NCBI GenBank assembly: GCA_016124735.1
Contig: WGMZ01000010.1
Coordinates: forward strand, 98,925-162,924
Origin: Bacteroidota bacterium
GTDB lineage: Bacteria > Bacteroidota > Bacteroidia > UBA8524
Direction of reading: 5' to 3'
DNA length: 64,000 bases
The position numbers and the translations under genes are program-made. This document shows, piece by piece, positions 25,625-34,520 of the stretch. The notes under the pieces were generated by a model. It was not told where the DNA came from. It searched no databases and saw only the letters and a list, made by a program, of their open reading frames with translations. How positions within the stretch are numbered: position 1 is the first letter of the stretch; each line of letters opens with the position of its first letter.

Positions 25625-26161
25625 ATGAAAACCAGATTCATTGTCTTTCTGATTCTTATCTGCCTGGGCTCCGTCTCTCATGCTTCAGAAAATGGAATAC
25701 GTGCGGGCTGGCAAATTGCAGCGACCTACAATGGTCTTAGCCGTGTGAATGGCCCCATTTCCGGAATCTACGCAGGGTTTTACCATATTTCCTATCCTTT
25801 GGGAGTCAAATTTATTGGTATTCAATCCGGACTCGAATTTTGTCAGGTTGGATACCGGAAAGATTCAGAAAATTATCGCCAACAGAATTATCTCGGTATT
25901 CCCGTAAGCCTTCGGATTAAAATGGGCCCTATTTACCTGATTGGGGGAATCGAAGGGAATGTCAAAATCACTGAGAAAAATGTGGTGAACGGAAGCGTGG
26001 TGAGCGACAAGAGTAGCTTTTTTGATGCCCATACTCATGCCGGGGTCGGATTTAAAATTGGCAGTTTTTCAATTGAAGGACGTTATCATCAGGGATTGGT
26101 CGATATCAATAAAGGAAACAAAACAGATTACCTGCAATTGGGCGGCACATTCACCTTTTAA
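25625..26161 (+). CDS. Small outer-membrane beta-barrel protein
   Basis: A 178-residue protein with a signal peptide (MKTRFIVFLILICLGSVSHA) and alternating strands ending in a terminal aromatic residue ('LGGTFTF'), as in the PorT/OmpW-like barrels of Bacteroidota (outer membrane protein beta-barrel domain type). Gly/aromatic alternation such as GIQSGLEFCQVGY and 'VGFKIGSFSIEGRYHQGL' supports eight or so strands. It follows the MORN kinase by 41 bp and is probably the last gene of the operon, connecting the inner-membrane kinases to the outer membrane (inference). It ends 2 bp before the stop of the convergent caspase gene. Confidence 0.75.
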   Translation: MKTRFIVFLILICLGSVSHASENGIRAGWQIAATYNGLSRVNGPISGIYAGFYHISYPLGVKFIGIQSGLEFCQVGYRKDSENYRQQNYLGIPVSLRIKMGPIYLIGGIEGNVKITEKNVVNGSVVSDKSSFFDAHTHAGVGFKIGSFSIEGRYHQGLVDINKGNKTDYLQLGGTFTF

Positions 26162-26163
26162 AC

Positions 26164-29100
26164 TTATTTCAATTTCAGGAGTAAGAGCTCGTTGATTTCT
26201 CTTAACAGGTGATCGACATCTCCTCCTTTCACTACTATTTCTTGTTTGTAATACAGAGATTCATCCAGAAGAATCACCACGAGACAGGATAATTTTCCGT
26301 TCCTTTCCTGATAACTCAACTTCACTTCGTAAGCTCCTGAAACCAATCCTCGGGCGAATTCAAAAGGGTTGTCGGCCTTTTCGGAAACATCCCTCAGGAA
26401 GTCATTGAGTTGATCTTTCAGGTGCAAATTATCGCCATAGGTATCCTTGTTCGATGCATCCGAACATAATACCATGGGCTTATTGATTGGCAATTCGATT
26501 AATTCGCGAATGCTGTCGGTAACAAAGCCAATGCACAAGTTCGTTGTTCCGAAGGGTTGTGCATTCTGATCTTCACCATAGCGTTCACTCACTACTTTTA
26601 ATTCATTCTCTGTCGCATCAAACCAGCGGGTCAGGTTCAAATAACCCCGATCTTCCAAAATCGTGGTATTGGACTTCAATGATTTAAGCAAGCAATAAGT
26701 AAGTAATCCATGTTCAAGCATCGGTTTTTCATAGGCAGATTGATCCGGAGAACATGCACTCATTATAACCAAACCCGCTTTATCCTTGAGGTCTTCCAAT
26801 TGCCTTATCCTATGCGTATTGGATTCTACGTACATCAGGGATGCCTGCAATTCCTTATTGGCTTGTCCGCTATTGCATGCATCGAATATCAGTACTGTTT
26901 TATTGGCCTTAAAATGATATGGCCCCTCCTGACTCAACCACGATTTTAAGTCGACCGTGCTGATCCCAATAAATTCCTGCCGGGTCGCTTCAGCAGTTAG
27001 CAGGGTATATTTTTGATCCACCAATCCTTTCATTTCTCCGTGACCGGCAAAGAAAAGCAGCACCACATCCTGTGGACGTGCCTTCGTTCCAATTTCTGCG
27101 AAAACTCGTTGCACATTGGCTCTCTCCGGCCTCAAAGCAGGATTATTCTCCCCCGCCTCGGTGTTTAAATGGTAGAAAGACACATTTTCTTTGCCCAGAA
27201 ATTTTATTGCTGTCAATTCTAATATTTTCCCAAATTCTTTGGCATCACTTACCGGATAAGTGAGCCGCATGGTCGGTTCTTTGTATTGATTGATGCCAAT
27301 GATAATGGCAAACAACCGGGGTGGTTCAACTGCCTTGTGATTTTCCTGCCGTACTTCTTCAGTGACTCTCCTGGATTTTAAATCTTTATCGCCATAGCTG
27401 CTCACCGCTACCAAATTGATGGTGTTCGCCTGCCCTTGAATAAAACTCGAACCGATGCAAGAAGTATCAAAATTTAATATGAAATGTCCATCCTTTTTCT
27501 CCAATGAATCGGCGGGTATCGTTTTGGCCAATCGGTTATTTATATATATCTCTACTCCTTTGATAGAAGACTTCCCCGGGATAATTTCATATTGCCCTTC
27601 CCCATGATTAGTTTTGGGATGTATTAGGGGTATTTTGCTACATACATCCAATTCTTTCAAGCCGGGAAATTCGATGGGGCGATTTTCAAAACGAAGTCTT
27701 GCCAGATTCGGAACATACAGGGCATCCTTTAACTGATCTAAAGTGTATGTTTTCATTCCACACACAACAAACAACATTTTCCGTGCATTGGGACTCCCGT
27801 CAAAATGAAAATCGGCATCGTACAACAGCCAATCCTCACCTTCCATCTGAAGCCTTGAGTACAACTGTGTTGATTGATTCAAATCCCATATAACGGTTTG
27901 ATGTCCACGACCAATGGAAATAAGATGATCTCCTCCGGAAGTAAATTCTACCTGCCTCAAAGGCGCAAAATGCCCTTGCAAGCCAGCCAATTCAGTTCCC
28001 GATTCCGTATCAAAGAGGTGTACTATCTGATCACCACCTGCCAGCGCAAATCGGGTTCCATTCGGATTAAAATTTAAGGAATAAATGGGGTAGCCATTTC
28101 CGGTACCTTTCCATTTGAGGCGACCAAATTCCATCTCATGCATCAGGGCCTTATTGTCGGCTCCGGCACTTAATACATAATTGGAGTTCGGACTGAATTC
28201 TATATCATGGATGTACCAGTCATGTCCGTTTAGAATAAATTTTCGCTCTCCGTCCTCCGTATTATGGATATAGATGCTATTCTCTGCCACCGCCAGAAAT
28301 AATTTTTCATCTTCACTGATTCTTACTTGATACACTTTGCCCTGAAATCCTTCCAGGCGATACAAAATATCTCCGCTTTCTGCATGGTACAGAGTTACTG
28401 AGCTATCGTATCCTCCGGAAATAATCAAAGTACCAGCATTACTCAGATGCATATCTATTACAGGACCTCTGTTTCCCTCAAAACGGCCTATCTCCCTGCC
28501 ATTTCCCGACCCAACACAGCGAATAACCGGTTCATCACCGGCCACATAAATCTTCGAATCATCCGGACTCCAGGCCAATTTTCTGATTTCACCCCGCATC
28601 ACCGACCAGGACCCCATGTGATGGCCCGTCTGCGCATCAATCACGTAAAGCATTCCGAACGAGCCTCCGGCAGCCAAACTCTTGCCATCATGGCTAAATG
28701 CCAGTATTTCGAGAGAGCCTCCGGGCACGTCAGAAACCATGAGGCGCCCGGTAGGGATATCCAATATCCGAACAATACTATCCTGATGAATTGCGGCCAT
28801 TCTATTCTCTGGTCCAATCGCAATATCAAAGACCTTTTCAGTACGGCCCTTTAATTGATGCAAACAGCGCAAGTCATCCAGATGATATACATGCAGGGTA
28901 TAATCGGAGGAGGCCGTAACAAATTGAGGTTTTATCGGATGGATTGCCAGGGTATTGATAGGTAAATCATGTGCTGAAAACTGCCCGGCAAGAGATTGAG
29001 CTGCCAAATCATAGACAGCAACCTGACCTGCTTTATCACCCGAAACAGCATAGCGACTGTTCGGAGTAATTTGCAATGAGGTAACTGCCGCCGCATGGCG

Positions 29101-29931
29101 TAAAAGGTATTTTTCATTGCCTGAAACGGCATCCCAAATCCTACAGGTGCTATCTAATGAAGCGGTAACGACAAATTTCCCGTCTGGCGACCAACGTGCA
29201 TCCGTCAGGGTACGTTGATGGCCCTCCAGTGTTTGCGTCAATACACCATCGGAAACATTATAAATTCGTGCGGTTCGATCCCAGCAACTCGCTATTACTT
29301 GCTTCCCATCCGGACTAAAATGAACCGTGTTCAGCGTAGCCAGTTGCTTATCGAGAATGTGGAGAACCTTACGCGATTGAAAATTACAAAGAACGATAGT
29401 TTGATCCCAACTTGCTGAAGCAAGCAATTTACTATCCGGACTAAATTCCACATAACGAACGCCATCGCTATGATTATTCAACTGATGCACCAGCGTACCA
29501 GTTTGGGCATCGAATATTCGAACCGACTTATCCTGGCAGGCGGTGGCAATCCATTTACCATCCGGACTGAACGCCATATGATTGACTCTCCCTAAATGTT
29601 TGTTCAGATCAATGGATGCTGAATCATCTAAAGCAAGAAGAAGCACTGCAATCCCATTGGTTGCCAATATTTTCTTTCCATCCGGACTGAAAAGGGCCTG
29701 TGTAACATTGACATGAAGCTGGGGAAAGCTTTTCACCTCCCTGCCCGATTCTGACTCCCAAACCTTGACGGTGCCATCTTTCGAAGCACTCAGAATCCAG
29801 GTACCATCGGGACTGTATGTCGTGAAATTGACGGCATCCGTGTGTCCGATGGGTAACATCAAACTGGGAGTTTGTCCGAACAAGCAGGAGGTCAAAAGAA
29901 GGAATAGCCCAATCAGCTCAGCCTTTTTCAT
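26164..29931 (-). CDS. Exported WD40-repeat caspase-like protease (peptidase C14)
   Basis: A 1255-residue protein with a signal peptide (MKKAELIGLFLLLTSCLFGQ). About 680 residues of WD40 repeats follow ('FSPDGKWIATACQDKSVRIFD' style strands in a dozen or more copies, enough for two propellers). The C-terminal region holds a metacaspase/caspase-like p20 domain from about residue 870, with AIIIGINQY, His964 (FAGHGE) and Cys1019 (FDACNSG), an intact dyad, then MSACSPDQSAYE. The last 120 residues are uncharacterised. Cytoplasmic WD40-caspases are known in bacteria; a signal peptide puts this one in the periplasm or outside, unless the stretch is an inner-membrane anchor. It is convergent with the kinase operon, 2 bp apart, and transcribed alone. 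Confidence 0.9.
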   Translation of the reverse strand: MKKAELIGLFLLLTSCLFGQTPSLMLPIGHTDAVNFTTYSPDGTWILSASKDGTVKVWESESGREVKSFPQLHVNVTQALFSPDGKKILATNGIAVLLLALDDSASIDLNKHLGRVNHMAFSPDGKWIATACQDKSVRIFDAQTGTLVHQLNNHSDGVRYVEFSPDSKLLASASWDQTIVLCNFQSRKVLHILDKQLATLNTVHFSPDGKQVIASCWDRTARIYNVSDGVLTQTLEGHQRTLTDARWSPDGKFVVTASLDSTCRIWDAVSGNEKYLLRHAAAVTSLQITPNSRYAVSGDKAGQVAVYDLAAQSLAGQFSAHDLPINTLAIHPIKPQFVTASSDYTLHVYHLDDLRCLHQLKGRTEKVFDIAIGPENRMAAIHQDSIVRILDIPTGRLMVSDVPGGSLEILAFSHDGKSLAAGGSFGMLYVIDAQTGHHMGSWSVMRGEIRKLAWSPDDSKIYVAGDEPVIRCVGSGNGREIGRFEGNRGPVIDMHLSNAGTLIISGGYDSSVTLYHAESGDILYRLEGFQGKVYQVRISEDEKLFLAVAENSIYIHNTEDGERKFILNGHDWYIHDIEFSPNSNYVLSAGADNKALMHEMEFGRLKWKGTGNGYPIYSLNFNPNGTRFALAGGDQIVHLFDTESGTELAGLQGHFAPLRQVEFTSGGDHLISIGRGHQTVIWDLNQSTQLYSRLQMEGEDWLLYDADFHFDGSPNARKMLFVVCGMKTYTLDQLKDALYVPNLARLRFENRPIEFPGLKELDVCSKIPLIHPKTNHGEGQYEIIPGKSSIKGVEIYINNRLAKTIPADSLEKKDGHFILNFDTSCIGSSFIQGQANTINLVAVSSYGDKDLKSRRVTEEVRQENHKAVEPPRLFAIIIGINQYKEPTMRLTYPVSDAKEFGKILELTAIKFLGKENVSFYHLNTEAGENNPALRPERANVQRVFAEIGTKARPQDVVLLFFAGHGEMKGLVDQKYTLLTAEATRQEFIGISTVDLKSWLSQEGPYHFKANKTVLIFDACNSGQANKELQASLMYVESNTHRIRQLEDLKDKAGLVIMSACSPDQSAYEKPMLEHGLLTYCLLKSLKSNTTILEDRGYLNLTRWFDATENELKVVSERYGEDQNAQPFGTTNLCIGFVTDSIRELIELPINKPMVLCSDASNKDTYGDNLHLKDQLNDFLRDVSEKADNPFEFARGLVSGAYEVKLSYQERNGKLSCLVVILLDESLYYKQEIVVKGGDVDHLLREINELLLLKLK

Positions 29932-30058
29932 GTACAGCTAAATTAACCAAAAGGCCTCATATCAATGACCTACAGCAAGAATAGATGATGAAAATACCTA
30001 ATATTCGGTACAGAAGAGGCTTACATTCAAAATCAATCCAGAATAATAAATTAGCACT

Positions 30059-30562
30059 ATGCTTCCCATCATTGAAAATGACCATTATTATCTAAAAGCC
30101 GTTCAGGAAAGTGACGCTGCGTTTTTACACCGATTGCTTAACTCAGAAGATTGGATTCGAAATATCGGTGACAGAAAAGTTCCAACGGTAGAGGCTACAA
30201 GAAAATTAATCCGGGAAAAATTGATACCGGGAATGTCGAATAATTACGGACCCTATGTAATACGCCGCAAATTATATAACAAAGAAATGGGAACTGTTGG
30301 CCTGATGTATCGTGATTACACAAATACACCAGACATCGGTTATGCACTTTTGCCAGAATATTTTGGCCAGGGTTATGCTTTTGGCGCGGCTCAATTAATT
30401 GTTCAGCATGCCCGGAACAATTGGGAAATCAAGCAAATTGGCGGGATGGTAATTCCGGAAAATATTCCTTCCATTAAGATATTGGAAAAGCTGGGTTTGC
30501 GCTATAAACATGCATTCAAGGAGCCGGGAACCAATGTCCAATTGTGGTGGTTTGAATCCTGA
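30059..30562 (+). CDS. GNAT acetyltransferase (RimJ/RimL-like)
   Basis: A 167-residue cytoplasmic enzyme of the RimJ/RimL branch: an N-terminal 'YYLKAVQESDAAFLHRLLNSEDWIRNIGDR' type region, then 'IGYALLPEYFGQGYAFGAAQLIVQHA' containing the acetyl-CoA pyrophosphate loop (GQGYA), and 'IPENIPSIKILEKLGLR', the typical end of the fold. Members acetylate N-terminal amines of ribosomal proteins or small molecules; the target here is unknown. TAAATTAG, one mismatch to the -7 consensus, lies 4 nt before the ATG. A shared bidirectional terminator lies beyond the stop. Confidence 0.88.
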   Translation: MLPIIENDHYYLKAVQESDAAFLHRLLNSEDWIRNIGDRKVPTVEATRKLIREKLIPGMSNNYGPYVIRRKLYNKEMGTVGLMYRDYTNTPDIGYALLPEYFGQGYAFGAAQLIVQHARNNWEIKQIGGMVIPENIPSIKILEKLGLRYKHAFKEPGTNVQLWWFES

Positions 30563-30576
30563 TAATTAAAAAGAAA

Positions 30577-30600
30577 AACCCCGACGTTTCCGACGGGGTT
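30577..30600 (-). terminator. Terminator of the act operon (probably bidirectional)
   Basis: Stem AACCCCG / CGGGGTT, extended by CG pairs after one mismatch, with a short loop. On the minus strand it is followed by TTTTTCTTTTTAA, so it closes the act operon 25 bp after actF. On the plus strand it can also serve the acetyltransferase gene. Confidence 0.75.
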
Positions 30601-30624
30601 TCCAATAAATTATTTCTTCAAAGA

Positions 30625-31944
30625 TTAGGGTCCAACATCGTGATGAACACTTTCTTGAAGATAAGGATGTTGCAATGGGAAAGTCGGTGCTTTTTCAAAT
30701 GCTTGGAGCACAACGTAAATAAATAAGCCGGCAAAGAAAACAGGCATACCCAATTCAAGCAAACCAAGGCCAGCCATCTCACCTACAGCTCCTGGCATAA
30801 TCATCAGGTACACATCATTCCAGTGTCCAACCAAAATGATCGTACCAACGATATACAACCAAGTTGTATTTCTCTTTGCATTTCTGGTCATCAATCCAAG
30901 GAATGGGAAACCGAAACACAAGAAAAGGTTCAACCAAAACTGGAATTGGAATTGTCCGCCGTTGCCATCCAAACGCTTGTAAAAATACTCTGTTTCTTCC
31001 GGCAGGTTGGCATACCAAATCAACAGGTATTGCGATATCCAGATATATGTCCAGAAGATAGAAAAGGCGAACATAAATTTTCCGAGGTCATGGATATGTT
31101 CTTTATTGATAAAGCTCAAATATCCTTGTCCTTTCAGGAATAATGCGAACATTGTCATCGCAGCCAATCCTGCAACAAAACTTATTGCAAAATTATAAAT
31201 CGAATAAATGGTTGAGAACCAGTGTGAGTCAATTGACATAATCAACATCCAGGCACAAAGAGAGAATCCAAATGCAAAGATGAAGATAAATGGTCCGGAC
31301 CAGGCCACGGATTTATTAAAGAATTTCACCCCACCTATACGGTCTTCATTCAGAGAGAACTTTCTGAACATACGGTGGAAAAGGAAGAAAGCCAATAAAA
31401 TTCCTGGAATGACTACATAATAGAATACTGGATTCAGAAACCATTCTTTGGTTTTTAATACCGCATCAAAATTTGGAGAATCAGGGTCCATGATGCCATC
31501 ATGTGCCCAATGATATAAATCTTGTTTTCCTCCAATGATAACAATGAGAATAAAAAGCAATCCAATTGGAAGGTATGCTCCAAAAGATTCAGGAATTCTT
31601 TTCAAGCCAGAAGCCCATCCTGCGTTGGCAGCATAATTTACGGCAATAAAGAATACACCGCATACTGCTATAATAAGTGTATACCAGCTATTCAAAAGAA
31701 GGTTCGCCCAAACGCGAGCTGTCCAGGAAGGACCATGGTGCTCGGCAGTAAGGCCCGCCTCATGACCATTTGAAACCAGAGCCGCATGTTCAGCAGCATG
31801 TTCCGCACCGGCACCTTTTACCTGGAAAATCCCAATAATGGTAAGGATCAAGCCGATTCCAATAACTGCAAACAAGATATTTCTTGTTTTGCTGGTCATC
31901 GAGTATCTCTCTTCAGTAAGATGTTCTGTTTCTACGTGTGCCAT
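30625..31944 (-). CDS. actF: Alternative complex III subunit ActF, quinol-binding membrane protein
   Basis: A 439-residue protein with about ten transmembrane segments, the second large quinol-site subunit of alternative complex III (quinol:cytochrome c oxidoreductase). It resembles ActC only loosely and lacks cofactor motifs, as expected. The N-terminus is cytoplasmic and charged (MAHVETEHLTEERY), followed by a first helix at about 21-40. It sits at the end of actABCDEF, 10 bp after actE, and is followed by the operon terminator; no caa3 or cbb3 oxidase gene follows. Together with ActC it oxidises menaquinol in the inner membrane. Confidence 0.9.
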   Translation of the reverse strand: MAHVETEHLTEERYSMTSKTRNILFAVIGIGLILTIIGIFQVKGAGAEHAAEHAALVSNGHEAGLTAEHHGPSWTARVWANLLLNSWYTLIIAVCGVFFIAVNYAANAGWASGLKRIPESFGAYLPIGLLFILIVIIGGKQDLYHWAHDGIMDPDSPNFDAVLKTKEWFLNPVFYYVVIPGILLAFFLFHRMFRKFSLNEDRIGGVKFFNKSVAWSGPFIFIFAFGFSLCAWMLIMSIDSHWFSTIYSIYNFAISFVAGLAAMTMFALFLKGQGYLSFINKEHIHDLGKFMFAFSIFWTYIWISQYLLIWYANLPEETEYFYKRLDGNGGQFQFQFWLNLFLCFGFPFLGLMTRNAKRNTTWLYIVGTIILVGHWNDVYLMIMPGAVGEMAGLGLLELGMPVFFAGLFIYVVLQAFEKAPTFPLQHPYLQESVHHDVGP

Positions 31945-31954
31945 CTATCTACGA

Positions 31955-32566
31955 TTAATTTTGCTCCAAATAATTAACATAATGAACCACTTGCCAACGG
32001 GCTTCTGGTTTTAAAACTCTGCCGTAGGCACCCATGAAATTCCAGCCATGCGTAATCACATAATACTTGGATCCATCTTCAAGGTTTTTCACCCGGTCTG
32101 ATTTGTATGATGGGATATAGTTAGGCGGATATTTCGCAGCCACTTTTCCATCGCCCAAACCTTTGTTTCCATGGCAGGGAAGACAATTGATATTATAGTA
32201 ATGTCTTCCTTTTTCCAGGTTTTCCTGAGTCAAAGGCAGTGGATTTTTCATATCGCGGCCTGCCTGTTCCTTTTCGTCCTGATCATTTGGCTTATAAGGG
32301 AAATAATAATCCAACTGACCGCGAGCAATGGTATTTTTTACCGGATCTCGCATGGCCTTTCCGTCTGCACTGATTGGCAAAACCGTATCTTGAAAAGTAA
32401 TGCTTCTTTCCTGGTCTGCCAACTGGCTCATTGGCTCATATCCTTTGGATACGTACATGTCCGGTGCATATTCCACACCTGGATCATTTCCACCGGAGGT
32501 ACAGGCAGAAAAGCCTGACAAGGCAGAAATAGCCAACAGATAAACTACTTTATTGATGCTTTTCAT
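31955..32566 (-). CDS. actE: Alternative complex III subunit ActE, monohaem cytochrome c lipoprotein
   Basis: A 203-residue lipoprotein (signal peptide, lipobox GFSAC) with one c-type haem site, CLPCH, in the context 'YYNINCLPCHGNKGLGDGKV', and the sixth ligand methionine probably in 'HGWNFMGAYG'. It is the periplasmic electron-transfer subunit of the alternative complex III, passing electrons from the pentahaem ActA to a soluble or membrane-bound acceptor. Its ATG overlaps the actD stop by 4 bp, so translation is coupled. Confidence 0.92.
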   Translation of the reverse strand: MKSINKVVYLLAISALSGFSACTSGGNDPGVEYAPDMYVSKGYEPMSQLADQERSITFQDTVLPISADGKAMRDPVKNTIARGQLDYYFPYKPNDQDEKEQAGRDMKNPLPLTQENLEKGRHYYNINCLPCHGNKGLGDGKVAAKYPPNYIPSYKSDRVKNLEDGSKYYVITHGWNFMGAYGRVLKPEARWQVVHYVNYLEQN

Positions 32567-33099
32567 TTGTTGTATTCCCTTTCTCTGATTTCCAAAGCCC
32601 CTTCTGCGATAAGGGTGCGGTTTACAGCTTCTTTATCAAAACGGTGTTCTTTTTCCTCAACAGCGACTACAAAAAGATCGTCTGTTTGGCGAAGGTCTAC
32701 CAGGTCTTCTACTTTGCCATGAATCATTCGGGCGCGAATGAAGAAGAGTATTCCAATACCAAATGCGGTAAAGAGAATAGTCAACTCAAAAGTTACCGGG
32801 ATGAAAGAAGGAAAATAACCCCAGTTAGGTTTTCCACCGATAATCATGGGCCAATCGCCTACCATTACATAAAGCTGGAAAACAATGGCAGTAATACAAC
32901 CAATCGTACCGCTTATAAACGCTCCAATCGTCAGGTTAGATCGTTTAATACCCATTGCTCTGTCCAGTCCGTGAACCGGAAATGGTGTATAGCAATCGTG
33001 CACATCCACTCCCTGCGAGCGGAGTTTTTCAACTGTGTGGATGACTGCATCCGCATCGTCGTAAATTCCGTAGATGAATTTTTTATTCTTGTTTGCCAT
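32563..33099 (-). CDS. actD: Alternative complex III subunit ActD (DUF3341)
   Basis: A 178-residue protein of the DUF3341 family with two transmembrane helices (about residues 55-77 and 95-120 region). The N-terminal soluble part contains 'LRSQGVDVHDCYTPFPVHGLDRAMG', the hallmark of ActD, in which the Pro-rich 'TPFPVHG' turn is conserved. It is a structural subunit that packs against ActC and ActF. The position between actC and actE is canonical; 11 bp separate it from actC. Confidence 0.93.
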   Translation of the reverse strand: MANKNKKFIYGIYDDADAVIHTVEKLRSQGVDVHDCYTPFPVHGLDRAMGIKRSNLTIGAFISGTIGCITAIVFQLYVMVGDWPMIIGGKPNWGYFPSFIPVTFELTILFTAFGIGILFFIRARMIHGKVEDLVDLRQTDDLFVVAVEEKEHRFDKEAVNRTLIAEGALEIREREYNK

Positions 33100-33110
33100 G
33101 TGTGCCAGAA

Positions 33111-34508
33111 TTAGTGGGTAACAACTTCGGGTTGGTGAACAGACTCTGCTTCGTTGTTATGTGAATGAGGGAGAATTGATTTCACCTCAGACATATTGAT
33201 CACAGGCAGGAAGCGAGCGAACAGGAAGAAGCAGGTAAAGAACAATCCAAGCGTACCGATAAAGATTCCAATCTCTGTAGGAGTTGGAGAATACATTACC
33301 CAGCTGGATGGTAAGTAATCGCGGTGCAAAGAGGTTACGATAATTACAAAACGCTCGAACCACATACCAATGTTTACCACAATTGACATGAAGAAGATGA
33401 AATTAGGATTACGTCTCCATTTTTTCACCCAGAACAATTGTGGGGAAATTACGTTACACGTCATCATCGACCAATATGCCCACCAGTATGGACCGGCCAT
33501 ACGATTAAGGAATGCGTAGCGTTCGTATTCTACGCCAGAATACCATGCAATGAAAAACTCGGTGATATAGGCCAATCCAACCATGGAACCAGTCAGCAAT
33601 AATACACGACACATCGCATCCAGGTGACCTATCGTAATATAGGCCTCAAGCTTTAATACTTTACGTGCAATAACCAGAAGGGTAAGTACCATACCAAATC
33701 CGGAAAAAATCGCACCCGCAACGAAATAGGGCGGAAAGATCGTGGTATGCCAACCGGGAATTACAGAGGTCGCAAAGTCCATGGATACAATGGTGTGAAC
33801 GGAAAGTACCAGTGGCGTAGAAACACCCGCCAGAATCAAGGATACCACTTCATAACGTGCCCAGTTTCTTGCCGAACCATTCCATCCCATAGAGAAGAAG
33901 CGGTACATGAACTTGCGAATTGGAGTGGAAGCCCGGTCGCGTATAGTTGCAATATCCGGAATCATTCCCAGGTACCAGAATAAAAGAGATACTGAGAAAT
34001 AGGTGGAGATCGCAAATACGTCCCAAAGCAAAGGTGAGTTAAAGTTCACCCACAAAGATCCAAATGCATTGGGTAATGGAAGCGCCCAAACAGGTCCGAT
34101 CCATACCCGACCCATGTGAAAGAGTGGGAAAATAGCCGCACACATTACCGCGAAAATGGTCATCGCTTCTGCAGATCGGTTAATGGACATCCGCCATTTC
34201 TGACGGAACAACAACAAGATGGCGGAAATAAGGGTTCCGGCGTGACCGATACCCACCCACCAAACAAAGTTTGTGATGTCCCAGGCCCAACCAACGGTTT
34301 TGTTGATACCCCACATACCAAGACCAATAAAACTGGTCAAAGCCAGGGTATAAACTAGGATACCAAGACAAATAACGGATATGGTAAATCCTAACCACCA
34401 AAGTTTGGTTGGTTTCCCTTCCAGAGGACGGCAAATGTCTGCCGTAACATCACCGGCTGTTTTTCCTCCGGTTACCAGGAGTTCTCTTATCGGAGATTCG
34501 TAACTCAT
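33111..34508 (-). CDS. actC: Alternative complex III subunit ActC (NrfD/PsrC family)
   Basis: A 465-residue integral membrane protein with ten predicted helices, the NrfD-like quinol-binding subunit of alternative complex III. Conserved parts include '[21 protein letters not shown]' (split over helix 3) and '[26 protein letters not shown]', typical of ActC and implicated in quinol binding. It receives quinol electrons and hands them to the iron-sulfur subunit ActB. It lies 12 bp after actB in the operon. Confidence 0.93.
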   Translation of the reverse strand: MSYESPIRELLVTGGKTAGDVTADICRPLEGKPTKLWWLGFTISVICLGILVYTLALTSFIGLGMWGINKTVGWAWDITNFVWWVGIGHAGTLISAILLLFRQKWRMSINRSAEAMTIFAVMCAAIFPLFHMGRVWIGPVWALPLPNAFGSLWVNFNSPLLWDVFAISTYFSVSLLFWYLGMIPDIATIRDRASTPIRKFMYRFFSMGWNGSARNWARYEVVSLILAGVSTPLVLSVHTIVSMDFATSVIPGWHTTIFPPYFVAGAIFSGFGMVLTLLVIARKVLKLEAYITIGHLDAMCRVLLLTGSMVGLAYITEFFIAWYSGVEYERYAFLNRMAGPYWWAYWSMMTCNVISPQLFWVKKWRRNPNFIFFMSIVVNIGMWFERFVIIVTSLHRDYLPSSWVMYSPTPTEIGIFIGTLGLFFTCFFLFARFLPVINMSEVKSILPHSHNNEAESVHQPEVVTH

Positions 34509-34520
34509 TTTCTCTGATTA

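Noticed and set aside
28447..28854. A 135-codon plus-strand frame inside the caspase gene
   Set aside because: Antisense shadow of the WD40 repeats; composition does not resemble a protein of this genome.
17770..29931. Classical anti-phage defence island
   Set aside because: There is no nuclease, toxin, restriction gene or integrase around it, and the flanking genes are housekeeping. The kinase and caspase parts alone do not justify the label.
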